Shown piece after piece: positions 23,272-31,994 of a stretch of DNA of 64,000 nucleotides (position 1 is its first letter; each line of letters opens with the position of its first letter). Origin of the DNA: Anthoceros angustus (taxonomy: Eukaryota > Streptophyta > Anthocerotopsida > Anthocerotales > Anthocerotaceae). Made by a program: the position numbers and the translations under genes. Under the pieces are notes generated by a model that was not told the DNA's origin, did not search any database, and was given only the letters and a program-made list of their open reading frames with translations. Location of the stretch: contig VJWM01000068.1 of assembly GCA_010909165.1 (NCBI GenBank), forward strand, positions 496,001-560,000, in the 5' to 3' direction.

Positions 23272-24214
23272 AAATGTGGATCTGTAATGCTCGGCTATTC
23301 CCTCATGCCGGGCAGAATACTACCTCGGCAGTGGAAGCATTTCACCGCTTCTTGAAAGAACGTGTATCTTTTTCCAAAGCTACTATGCCTGCACGCAGAT
23401 TGGATTGGTTACTATACCAGCTGGTTTTTGTGGTAGCACGACATTATTGGTACCAGCACTTCACTAAAGAAGGAGGCTATGTTCGAAATAAGAAACAAGA
23501 GTTTCTAATGGGGCATGCGGTTCTACAAGCTCAGGAGATTCCACTGAACTCAGTAATTCTACCATGCCCTACAGTAGGAGGATTGCTTGGGCCGGCTCAC
23601 TGCTTGTCTTCCTCCATTGAGTCTATTTGGTATGTTATAGATCATGCAGATTCACCATGGGCAACGTGCACATGCCCTATGGGCCTGAAAGGGTTCATAT
23701 GCAAGCATATTATTAAGGTTCAGCAATTACTTGTCGTCTCCAAAGATGGAACTGCACCTGTGAAGGAGTGTGTGAAGGAGTGTACTCCTCGCTGCATATT
23801 GCCCGATGGGCAGCAACGTCTACTTTAGCAATGTCCTATTGGCTACAGGACCAGAAAACCCGGAACTTGTCATCCTCGACCGCAGTTTGGTGGCAACAAG
23901 TGCAAAGACCTCACGTTTCCAGCAAACTCAGCAGCGAAGGATGGACACAATTGAAGTAGGATGTAGGGAGATTTGTGAGGTTGCTTTCCATCACAAGGAT
24001 CTGTGTTTTGATATTGCTGCTATCATGGAACAAACCTTACATCAAATTCGGATACTTACAGCTCAGCAGAGAGAGAGACCTTGGTCACAAATGCCATTAC
24101 AAGAGCTGCCTGCGAATGAAGGTTCAAACAGTTTGCAACGGTTGAGAGGGTTTGATGAAGTGCCAAGGAAGAAGAAAAAAGTAGTGACTTGGAAACTGTG
24201 ACCATTGTTTCAAA

Positions 24215-24850
24215 GGCAGCTTTCCATAGTAGCTCTGTTGTCCTTGATCGAAGCCAAGTAGCCTGCATACCAGCTTGTCCGTCTCGTTGTAAGCTTTTCA
24301 TCGATGTATGATAGGGGAGCATTTGACTCTTCCGAGATGGGTAGACAAAATGTGAATTGCCTTTCAAAAGCTTCTTCGGTTCATATCTCCTTCATCTTTG
24401 ATCGAAACCAGGCGTGCTGCACACCGACGTGTCCCTCATGTTGTACGCTTTCCATCAAAGACTAAAAAGAAAGCATTTGACTCATCTGGAGAAAGCGGGT
24501 AGACAAAAAGTTGACATGCCTTTCACAGGCGTCTTTCGCTCATATCTCCGTCTTCTTTCATCGAAACCTAGCGTGCTTTATACCAGCTTGTCTGTCTTGT
24601 TGTAAGCTTTTCATTGAAGTATGATAAGAAAGCATTTGACTCATCTGGACAAAGCGGGTAGAGAAATAGGTGGCATGCCTTTCAAAGGCTTCCTTTGCTC
24701 ATATCTCTGTCACCTTTCATTGAAACCGAGCGTGCTTCACACCGGCTTGTCCGTCTTGTTGTAAGCTTTCCATCGAGGTATGATAGACAAGCAATCAACT
24801 CTTCTAGAGGAAACGGCGAGACAAAAGATGAGCGCACTCTCAAAGCCAGC
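24215..24850 (+). repeat. Subterminal tandem repeat of the MULE, four ~154-159 bp units
   Basis: gtaagcttttcatcgatgta and variants recur at 24289, 24443, 24602 and 24761, with gcatttgactcatctgga and cctttcaaaggcttc between them. They are non-coding. Confidence 0.88.
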
Positions 24851-24960
24851 GTTCCATTAGCGTTCCTTCCGCTCTCAACACATTAAGTTCATCGTAACCG
24901 GGAAACTCTACAGGCTGATAAGCGCATCGTTTATTATCGCATGATCCAAGAATGGTTCAT

Positions 24961-25186
24961 GCATGCATGGTTTACCATCGCGTGATCGCACACTGCAAGA
25001 CCGCGTTCAACTCACAGGACGGAGGATGAGAACTGGTAAGGCCGCGTCGTTGGGCGAAACGAAATGGCGCCGTAAGGCCTGCCACAGCCCGTACCGCACG
25101 CGTCGTTGGGCGAAACGAAATGGCGCGTAAGGCTGGCGGCCGTCTGCGCGCAGGCCGTGGCGGTGCATCGGTATCGATGTGTAGGC
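24961..25186 (-). repeat. MULE right terminal inverted repeat
   Basis: Inverted counterpart of 20005-20195, with one block duplicated. Confidence 0.75.
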
Positions 25187-25649
25187 TTCTGCTTCAACGC
25201 AACTTGCTCCACCGTTCACGACGATGACGATACGGCCCCCGGACCTTAGCTTTTTTTTCAACCCTAACCAAGAGCTCATGTGAGCCGACTACCTTACACT
25301 TGCGTCTTCCGGGTTGCGAGAAGCTGGAATTTTAAACGTATCCTTATCCTAAGAGAATAGCTACATACTTTGATTCTCGGAAGTGGAGTTTAAATTGGAC
25401 GAAATGGCATTTTTAGATAGATAATTAATAAAGTAGTTTAGTAAGATATGTGGTTAATGCTAGTGAGGATTTGCTTAGCGCTCAAGTAACTAATCTGCTG
25501 CTTCGTGGTGAAGGAAGCCAGCCTATTTAAGAGGCTAGTTCTGGGCATTTATTTCTAGCACTCTTGTGGGGGATAGGCTGGGTGGCTAATCGGTAAGCAT
25601 CGAGCCAAGGCTACTTGTTTCTCATAGAATGTGAAAATGCGTACTAACT

Positions 25650-26380
25650 TGTAGTTTATTTGATGGATCTAAGTTGAGCGAGAAATGGAGGATCAGACAC
25701 TGAATCTCCTCCTTATAAGGCATAAGGCCTGATTAGAGCGTGATGGGACATAGATGAGAATTGGGAGGAAGGGGAGCCCTCCCAATTCTCATCAATGTCC
25801 ATCACGCTCTAATCAGGCCTTATGCCTTATAAGGAGGAGATTCATTGGGAGTCATGAGGAGGAGGAGGAGGGGGACACGCTAGATACGTACTAACTTGCA
25901 GTTTATTTGATGCATGCTTGTTTCTCAAAGCATTTTTAGATAGGTACTGACTTGTAGTTTATTTGACGCATCTCAGGGCACGAGTGATGATTTGAGGAGG
26001 ATCAGACCGTGATGGGACATAGACAACAATTGGGAGGAGGAGGAGCCCTCCTCCCAGTTCTCATCAATGCCCATCGCGCTCTGATCGAGCCTTCTGCCTT
26101 ATAAGGAGGAGGTTCATCAGTAGTCACGAGGAGGAGGAGGGGGACACACTAGATAGGTACTAACTTGTAGTTTATTTGACACATGCTTGTTTCTCAAAGC
26201 AGTTTTAGATAGGCACAAACTTGTAGTTTATTTGATGTATCTCAAGGCGCGAGTGATGGGAGTTTGAGGAGATCATACAGCGATGAGGAAAATATGAGAA
26301 TTGGGAGAAGCGGGAGCTCTCCTTCTAGTTCTGAGCAATGTCCATCGCGCTCTGATCGAGCCTTATACGGAGGAGGTTCA
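25650..26380. repeat. Three tandem fold-back units
   Basis: Each unit has gtactaacttgtagtttatt followed by an inverted-repeat hairpin around gagaattgggagg and gtccatcgcgctctgatc. The centres are near 25772, 26045 and 26320, about 270 bp apart. The first hairpin is nearly perfect; the other two have decayed left arms. Confidence 0.85.
25701..25844. repeat. Near-perfect 144-bp palindrome
   Basis: The left arm starts tgaatctcctccttataagg and the right arm ends with its exact complement at 25844. Arms of about 65 nt are separated by a loop of about 10 nt. Transcribed, it would form one long hairpin. Confidence 0.92.
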
Positions 26381-26860
26381 TCATGAGGAGGAGGAGGACA
26401 CGCTAGAGAGCAGTGAAGGGTTGTTACATCTACACGACATGGAAAAGGTACACGCTCAAGCTTGCGTGCATGAAGGTATGCATACCCCTTTTTATCAAGC
26501 TTAAGCCCCAATGTCCTTAGTACCGTAGTTATCGTCCTGAAATGACCCTTCACCGCTCTCAAGCATGACCAAGACTATTAGGTTTCATATAGACACGTAT
26601 GCATACGTTGCCTGATACGATATAATGTACAAGCCACCGCCATAGCTGTAGGTACAAATGGAGAACCTACAACATAACAGGCAAGCTGCGTTTAGGCAAA
26701 ACTTTCTTTGGTGCTCTCCACCACCTCTGGAATGTAAGAAAGACAGCATCGGCGAATATGCAACAGACCAGCTCACTCATCATGCATAAAGACGTCGAGA
26801 GTACTTTCTCAGCAGACTTCTGGGAAACAACCGTGGCTAGTGCTTCTTCGACCAGTGGAG
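26381..26860. other. No gene seen
   Basis: Short frames exist on both strands, but none has a recognisable motif or consistent texture. Confidence 0.5.
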
Positions 26861-27116
26861 ACTAGTGCCAAGTTGCAGCTGGGCTGTGGTGAATGAAACT
26901 GACAAATGTGTGAAATCTTGTAGGTGTTTTGTGATAAATGTTTATGAAATTGTGGGTTCATTGGCAGTGGTGATAGTGAATGTCAATGCTGCAGCGTCCA
27001 ACAACAATGTGCTAATTCTCCGGGTCAGTGAACTCGCCCTCCTCCTCCAACTATGGCAGTGCCAGACTCCCCCTCCTGGGGACAACAGTAACTTGTTCTA
27101 CGTTGGAGCAAAGAGC

Positions 27117-27417
27117 ATGGGATGAGCCACCCCTTCCTCCGCCAGCTACTAGAGCGAACCCCGTGGGACCACCCCTTCCTCCGCCAGCTACTAGAGCAAA
27201 CCCCATGGGACCACCCCTTCCTCCGCCAGGTACTAGAGCAAACATCGTGGGACCCCACCCCTTCCTTCGCCAGCTACTAGAGTGAACCTTGTGGGATCCA
27301 CCCTTGCCTCTGCCAGCTACTAGAGCGACCCCTGTAGGATCCACCCCTTCCTCCGCCAGCTACCGGAGCGAATCCTGTGGGATCCACCCCTTCCTCCGCT
27401 AGCTACTAGAGCGAAAA
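27117..27417 (+). repeat. 42-45 bp minisatellite made from a phytocyanin exon
   Basis: About seven units of gtgggaccaccccttcctcc then gccagctactagagcgaa. The unit resembles tggaccaacccctccgccta in exon 2 of the intact gene, so exonic sequence has been amplified. Confidence 0.85.
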
Positions 27418-27436
27418 TTGCTGTATAGGAACACCG

Positions 27437-27740
27437 ACTGATGGGTAAGCATTGAGCACCATCTCCATGGCCTAAATGAGGATTGTTCTTGTTTGATGAG
27501 CACCATCTCCATGGCCTAAATGAGGATTGTTCTTGTTTGATGAGAACCATCTCCATGGTCTAAATGAGGATTGTTCTTGTTTGATTATTTCTTCACCATC
27601 GCATTCTGTGTGACTCTGAGGACCCTAAATGAGGGTTCTTCTTGTTTGATGCGCATCATCTCCATGACCTAAATGAGAATTGCTTCTTCTTATTTAATGC
27701 GCATCATTTCCATGACCTAAATGAGAATTGCCCTCGTTTA
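27437..27740 (+). repeat. Tandem repeat made from phytocyanin intron 2
   Basis: Five to six units of ccatctccatggcctaaatg then aggattgttcttgtttgat. The intact intron at 30790 has cctgaatgaggattgttctt once. Confidence 0.82.
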
Positions 27741-27815
27741 ATCAGTCTTTCATCTCACCCTCACACTCCTTATGATTATGGGAATACAATGGCTATTGTA
27801 GTGTTCATCTTCTAC

Positions 27816-27842
27816 AACAACAACAACAACAACAACAACAAC
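27816..27842 (+). repeat. (CAA)n microsatellite
   Basis: Run of caacaacaa within the region matching a phytocyanin VFTYDN segment. Confidence 0.85.
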
Positions 27843-27954
27843 TTTATTTATGTCCACTAAGGATGGAGGAACCATCATGGGACAGAGATAGTACAGCATA
27901 AAAGAGGTTTAAAAACCGAGTACACTTACGTACGTCGAACTAGAGAAGCGACTG

Positions 27955-28380
27955 TATAAGGGAAGCGAAAAGAAGGCAAAGACTACAAGGAGTCCAACAA
28001 GGACTGCCAAGATCAAGAAGCTCAGAGACATAGTCCAGAGCCTAGGAATGTGGAAAGAGAAAAATCTGCGCAGCGAGAAGCCGGCACATTCAAAAAAAAG
28101 AGAGTAACGAGACCGAATATCGGCATAGGCAGGACAATAAAAGAGGAAGTGTGATTGATTCGGGATCCAAGGAGCAAAGCTTGCATCCTATCGCCTTGGG
28201 GAGGGTAGGCTTGAGCCAGCGGTCGGTCTCAATCCGGAGGTGGTGGGAGCTAACACGAAATTGACCTATGAGTGTGCGGAGTTTGAAGGAAAGGGGGAAC
28301 CGAGGCGGGGGTGGTAGGAAATTTACCAGAGGGAGGATTAACTCGAGCTCGTCTTTGTAAAAGCGGAGTCTAGAAGTGAG
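27955..28380 (-). pseudogene. LINE (non-LTR retrotransposon) 3' ORF fragment with zf-RVT
   Basis: The minus strand from 28374 reads RTLIGQFRVSSHHLRIETDR, then WLKP and CKLCSLDPESIT. After a frame change it reads HFLFYCPAYADIRSRYSLFF. The C-x2-C ... H-x4-C pattern and the H-x-L-x-I-E-T-x-R lead-in are those of the zinc-binding end of plant LINE polyproteins. No RT core is present here. It lies inside the disrupted phytocyanin copy. Confidence 0.62.
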
Positions 28381-28549
28381 AGGGGGAAAAGGAAAGAGGG
28401 GACCAGGTGAGGCGAAGGTATCTTAATTTAAGGGCCCTGCGAATGGAGTGGTTGGGGGGGATGTGAGAAAGGGGGAGTTGGGAGGAGGGAGAGGGCCAAG
28501 CAGGGAGTCCAAAAGGTTCAAACTCGAATCTACAATCACACCTACAACA

Positions 28550-28934
28550 TGTTGGGAAAAGAGCTGAGGCTTTATTGAGAGGGAACACAACACTCCCATA
28601 TAATATGGGTTATATGCACTAAGCACACTTGGCACCAGCACACTTGCACACTTGCACACACTACACTTCACATGTAGGTGGGTTTGACCTTATATAGTCC
28701 TCAGCTTTGAATCCTATTGGTCACTTGACCTTGAATCCTATTGGGCGCTTAACTTGCCCTTTACTCTTGGGCTTTCTAGAAGATACATGACTTTCTAGAA
28801 AGTATACAAGTTTATTATTTTTAGGACACTCTTCATAACCTGTTTTTAGGGTATAATTCATAACATATTTTGATATATTTTTAGGGCATTATTTATAACA
28901 TATTTTGATATGTTGCAATAAATAATTTCTAACA
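28550..28934 (-). mobile_element. Solo Copia LTR inside a phytocyanin exon
   Basis: 385 bp matching the complement of the 13.2/17.8 kb LTRs, from TGTTGGGAAAAGAGC to TTCTAACA. Older than those LTRs: many substitutions and a duplicated aacatattttgatatg end. The flanks are CAACA and CAATG, so the target duplication is imperfect. It splits the exon between YN and HNVPQVMEG. Confidence 0.88.
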
Positions 28935-29585
28935 CAATGTGCCTCAGGTGATGGAGGGCTTACCCTATCTAACCTCCAATATCAGTCTTCACCCATTTAT
29001 CACCTTCGACACCGGGGAAACATTCTTGGCTTCAGGTTCGACGTATGATACTTCACCAGCACCAGGGTCATGTAATGCCGGAAAGGACTTGAGTATTCAG
29101 TCTTGGCACAACTATCCAAACTGGCCCTGGTAGCAATAATTGTAATAGTTCTAAAAGTTATATAATAAATACAAATTATAATATAGAATATAATGTAAAA
29201 TTTAAAATGTAGAATATATTTAAAATTAAAAACCTTATCATAATAATAATTTATTCATTAACTTAGATGTCATAGAGCCCATGATATTGTAAGCCTCAAG
29301 CCCTATTTACGACACGTACCAACTTGTCCAAGCTTAGCCATATCCAAAATAAGAGCAATCGGCTAGTGATAGCTATTCTTCCAAATCTCTGACCGTTAGC
29401 TTCCTCTTTCTTCCCTCCTTTTTCTCTTCCAAAGAGTTGTCCCTAAGCGTCCTCTTTCTTCCCTCCCCTCCTGCCCCGTGTCCAAAGCTGCTTTTCTTCG
29501 AAACCTTTGGTAGTAAGCTTCCTTTTTCTCTTTCCCCCTCTGCCCAAAGCTGCTATTCTTTCTACTTGCTGGCTGCATTCGGAGC

Positions 29586-29596
29586 TTTTTATATCT
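29586..29596 (+). promoter_or_regulatory. TATA-like site before phytocyanin copy B
   Basis: tttttatatct follows a pyrimidine-rich tract and precedes the first exons by about 140-400 bp. Confidence 0.4.
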
Positions 29597-29730
29597 GTGA
29601 AGACCGAGTCCTTCCGCCTTCAGCCTTCCGCTTTCCGGCAGGCGAACTGACTTGATGATCGTGGAGAGTTCACCTCTCTGGCGTCGACAGTAGACTTCAC
29701 TGGAAGCCGGGTGGAGCGCACAGCTCTAGA

Positions 29731-29945
29731 ATGGCTGGGTGCAGGAGGAGCAGGGCGGCTGTGGCGATGCTGGCCATAGGCATGGCTGCGCTCCTGCACA
29801 GTGGCGCGCCTGCTCCACCTACTACAGCGCCGGGGAGCAGTACGGCTGGAGGAGGCCACCGGCAAACAACCCCGGCTCCTTGGACCAGTTGAGTGCCAAG
29901 TACACCGTCTACATCTAGGACGAGATCAGTGATCCCAGATGTCCC
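29731..29945 (+). pseudogene. Decayed duplicate of phytocyanin exon 1
   Basis: ATG at 29731 starts MAGCRRSRAAVAMLAIGMAA, parallel to the functional signal peptide at 29992. It frameshifts soon after (agcgccggggagcagtacgg matches the real exon) and carries a TAG in place of the residue after VYI. The next 50 bp return to the leader of the real exon, so this is a tandem exon duplication of about 260 bp. Confidence 0.75.
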
Positions 29946-29991
29946 GTCGCCGAGGTCAGAGGTCAGTGCGCCGGTGGAGCACAGCTCCAGA

Positions 29992-31206
29992 ATGGCTCGG
30001 AGCAGGAGGCGGGCGGCGATGGCGGTGCTGGCCGTATGCATGGCCGCGCTCCTGCCGTGTGCCTGCGCCACCCATTACTACGCCGGGGACGAGTACGGCT
30101 GGAGGCGGCCTCCGGCAGACAACCCCGGCTTCTTCGACCAGTGGGGTGCCAAGCACACCTTCTACATCAACGACGAGATCAGTAATCCCAGATTTCCGAT
30201 ATTAAGCTTTGCTTGTGGGGAAGTGGGAGTGTTGTTGTTTGTGTGAATGTGGCGAAGCATATGGTTGTGTGATTGTATAGGTGTATTGTCAGAGTGATGA
30301 ATGTTTGCGAAATTGTGGGTGTGTTGTGGTGATTCTGAATGCTGCAGAGTTCGACAGCCACGGAGCCAACACCACTACGGTGTCCCTCCGGGCCAATGAC
30401 TACGAAGTGTGCAATACCTCCGATCCCGGAGGTGAGCGCACGCGCTCCACGCCTAACACGGCCGTCCTCTTTGCGCGTCTCGGGGACTTCTACTTTGCCA
30501 GCGGCAAACCCGGGGACTGCCAGGCCGGGCTGAGGATGAAGATCACCGTCTCGCCCTCGTTGCACAACTACGGCGGTGCCTCTCCTCCTTCGGGAGGGGC
30601 GTCACCCCCGCGCACATCCGAGCCTCCGGATGCCCCGCCTGGCGGCAGTAGCAACTTCTTCTACGTCGGAGGAAAGGACTTGGGATGGACCAACCCCTCC
30701 GCCTACAGCCACTACGCCGACTGGGCGAGCTCCGTGGAACCGCTGTACGTGGACACCGACCGGTTGGGTGAGCACGGAGCGCCTCCTTGTCCTGAATGAG
30801 GATTGTTCTTGGTTGGCCGTTTCTTCGCCGGCGCCATCGCATTGGGCCTGATTGTGAGGATTTGCTGGCTGTGGCAGTGTTCACCTACGACAACCAGACC
30901 CACAATGTGGCTCAGCTGATGGAGGGCCTGCCCTACCGCCTCTGCAATACCAGCAGCCCGTACATCACCTTCGACACCGGGCGAGATATTCTCGGCCCCA
31001 GCAGGTCCGGCGTCTACTACTTCAGCAGCAACAAGGTCGGTGACTGCAAGGCCGGAATGCGCTTCAGCATCACGTGGGTTGCGGGATCCCGGCCTGCGTC
31101 CCCGTGTGTCGCACCCGGTGCCCATAGTGCGGCAATCTCGGGTGCACGGCTGGGAACCCTCCTCCTCCTTGCTGCTCTCGGCTTGTCTCTGCTGGTGCTC
31201 AGCTGA
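29992..31206 (+). CDS. Two-domain phytocyanin / early nodulin-like protein
   Basis: Three exons join in phase: 29992-30181, 30348-30767 and 30877-31206, with introns 30182-30347 and 30768-30876. The start is a signal peptide (MARSRRRAAMAVLAVCMAAL). Domain 1 begins THYYAGDEYGWRRPP, and across the first splice reads NDEI-KFDSHGANTTTVSL, then YEVCNTS and GDCQAGLRMKI. A Pro/Ser/Gly-rich linker follows. Domain 2 is FFYVGGKDLGW, then RLVFTYDNQTHNVAQ across the second splice, YRLCNTS and GDCKAGMRFSI. The tail is hydrophobic (LGTLLLLAALGLSLLVLS), fitting a GPI signal. In blue copper proteins the third ligand is the His of G-H-C; both domains have G-D-C, so copper binding is unlikely, as in early nodulin-like proteins. 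A secreted, plasma-membrane-anchored role is inferred. Confidence 0.82.
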
Positions 31207-31560
31207 TTGATTGCATTGGATTCAAGATCTGGGCTTGAAGCCGCCATAGGCCACTTCAGCTCAGCACTGCTTTCTATGTGGCCAGAGGCCCTAGTGTTAT
31301 GCGAGAACTTTTCTGTACTACCTAGTTCCTTCATCAACCAGCCAGCATTGGATTTCTAGCAGCAGCCCAGTGTCATTGCCACAGTTCTGTATCTGAATTT
31401 TCTTCGTCGACCAGCGAAGTCACGGACCCAACTGCCACTCCTTGACCGCAGCAACGCATTCGCTGCTTTGCCTGGTATGTCCGGTTACCACTTGTTCATC
31501 TTTTCCTTGATTTTATAAAGGTTAAATTTACACTAAATAAACAACGAATTCGCTGCCTCG

Positions 31561-31975
31561 CCTGACGTTGGACGGCTCATTGGCGAGTTGGAAGGCAAAA
31601 CCAGCCTCTGCGCTTCTGGAAGGGTGTCGGATGCGGTCACCCCTCTTCTCTTCTCCGTGCCATTGCTCACCTACTTGAATCTCTCGGGGAACAGTTTGCA
31701 GGGAAGCTTTCCCGACAATGCCAGCACAAGTTTCGAGGTTTTGGACCTCAGTTTCAACTTAGTTGTTCGATGGCAGCATCTCCGCTTAGGGTTTAGGGAA
31801 CCTTCCCGAGGGTTTAGAGTTGTCACGATTTCGCAGGACGCATTCCCCCGTAGCTAGGCAATCTAACCAACTTCATCCACATCGACCCGCTGGGTAAAGC
31901 GGAGTTGGAAGGGGAATTGCCTTCGGAGCTCAGGGCCTGTACCAAGCTCACTTTCGAAAAGGGGGAGCAACAGCT
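31561..31975 (+). pseudogene. LRR receptor-type fragment 1
   Basis: A frame with LIGELEGKTSLCASGR, then VPLLTYLNLSGNSLQGSFPD and STSFEVLDLSFNLV gives one to two plant-type leucine-rich repeats. It soon frameshifts; downstream sequence continues to match the paralogue at 54.4-54.9 kb (ggacgcattcccc, gcaatctaaccaacttcatc). No kinase domain is present. It lies tail-to-tail with MED15 copy A. Confidence 0.6.
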
Positions 31976-31994
31976 TGGATTGGGGTCCCACTCT

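Larger units (their letters stand above)
20360..24201 (+). pseudogene. MULE transposase with FAR1-like N-terminus, DDE core and SWIM finger
   Basis: Copy one of the repeat encodes RVVDFVAGMSANKEHPTNFY and a Cys-rich FAR1/WRKY-GCM1-like segment (CNRCSYGPEDF, then KHECQANFHVKQLLLWPMV). After copy three, 22492-22869 reads SVLAMDATFGMNKYKYN with VPVAWVI, the first catalytic Asp. A frame shift leads to PSSFIVDDCQAEITAI (second Asp) and CLWHVQ. A clean 84-nt intron (23188-23271) joins DSIM to EMWICNARLF, with the catalytic Glu in TSAVEAFHRFLKE. The SWIM finger is CTCPMGLKGFICKH at about 23670. The tail runs to TGA at 24201. At least three frameshifts and the triplication make it non-functional as assembled. 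Confidence 0.85.
20005..25186 (+). mobile_element. Mutator-like element (MULE) with long terminal inverted repeats
   Basis: Left sequence 20005-20195 returns inverted at 24961-25186. Shared blocks in order are gcctacacatc, tttcgcccaacgacgcg, a catcctccgtcc block, and atcacgcgat with gtaaaccatgc. Between them lies a transposase with DDE and SWIM motifs on the plus strand. I could not define the extreme ends or the 8-11 bp target duplication. The right terminus carries an extra duplication of the cgtcgttgggcgaaacgaaa block (25045 and 25102). Confidence 0.8.
26865..29133 (+). pseudogene. Phytocyanin copy A, ruined by repeats and insertions
   Basis: The parts follow the exon order of the intact copy downstream. 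At about 26940-27000 is intron 1 (gaaattgtgggt, ending in aatgctgcag). Then comes a shortened exon 2 joining to NLFYVGAKSMG at about 27090, which parallels NFFYVGGKDLGW. The following exon segment has become a 42-45 bp minisatellite, and intron 2 a second array. The last exon is split: TTC-ACC-TAC-AAC before 28549 and NVPQVMEGLPYLTSN plus ITFDTGE after 28935, with a solo LTR between. A LINE relic also sits inside. The C-terminus ends NYPNWPW, without the hydrophobic tail of copy B. Confidence 0.75.
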
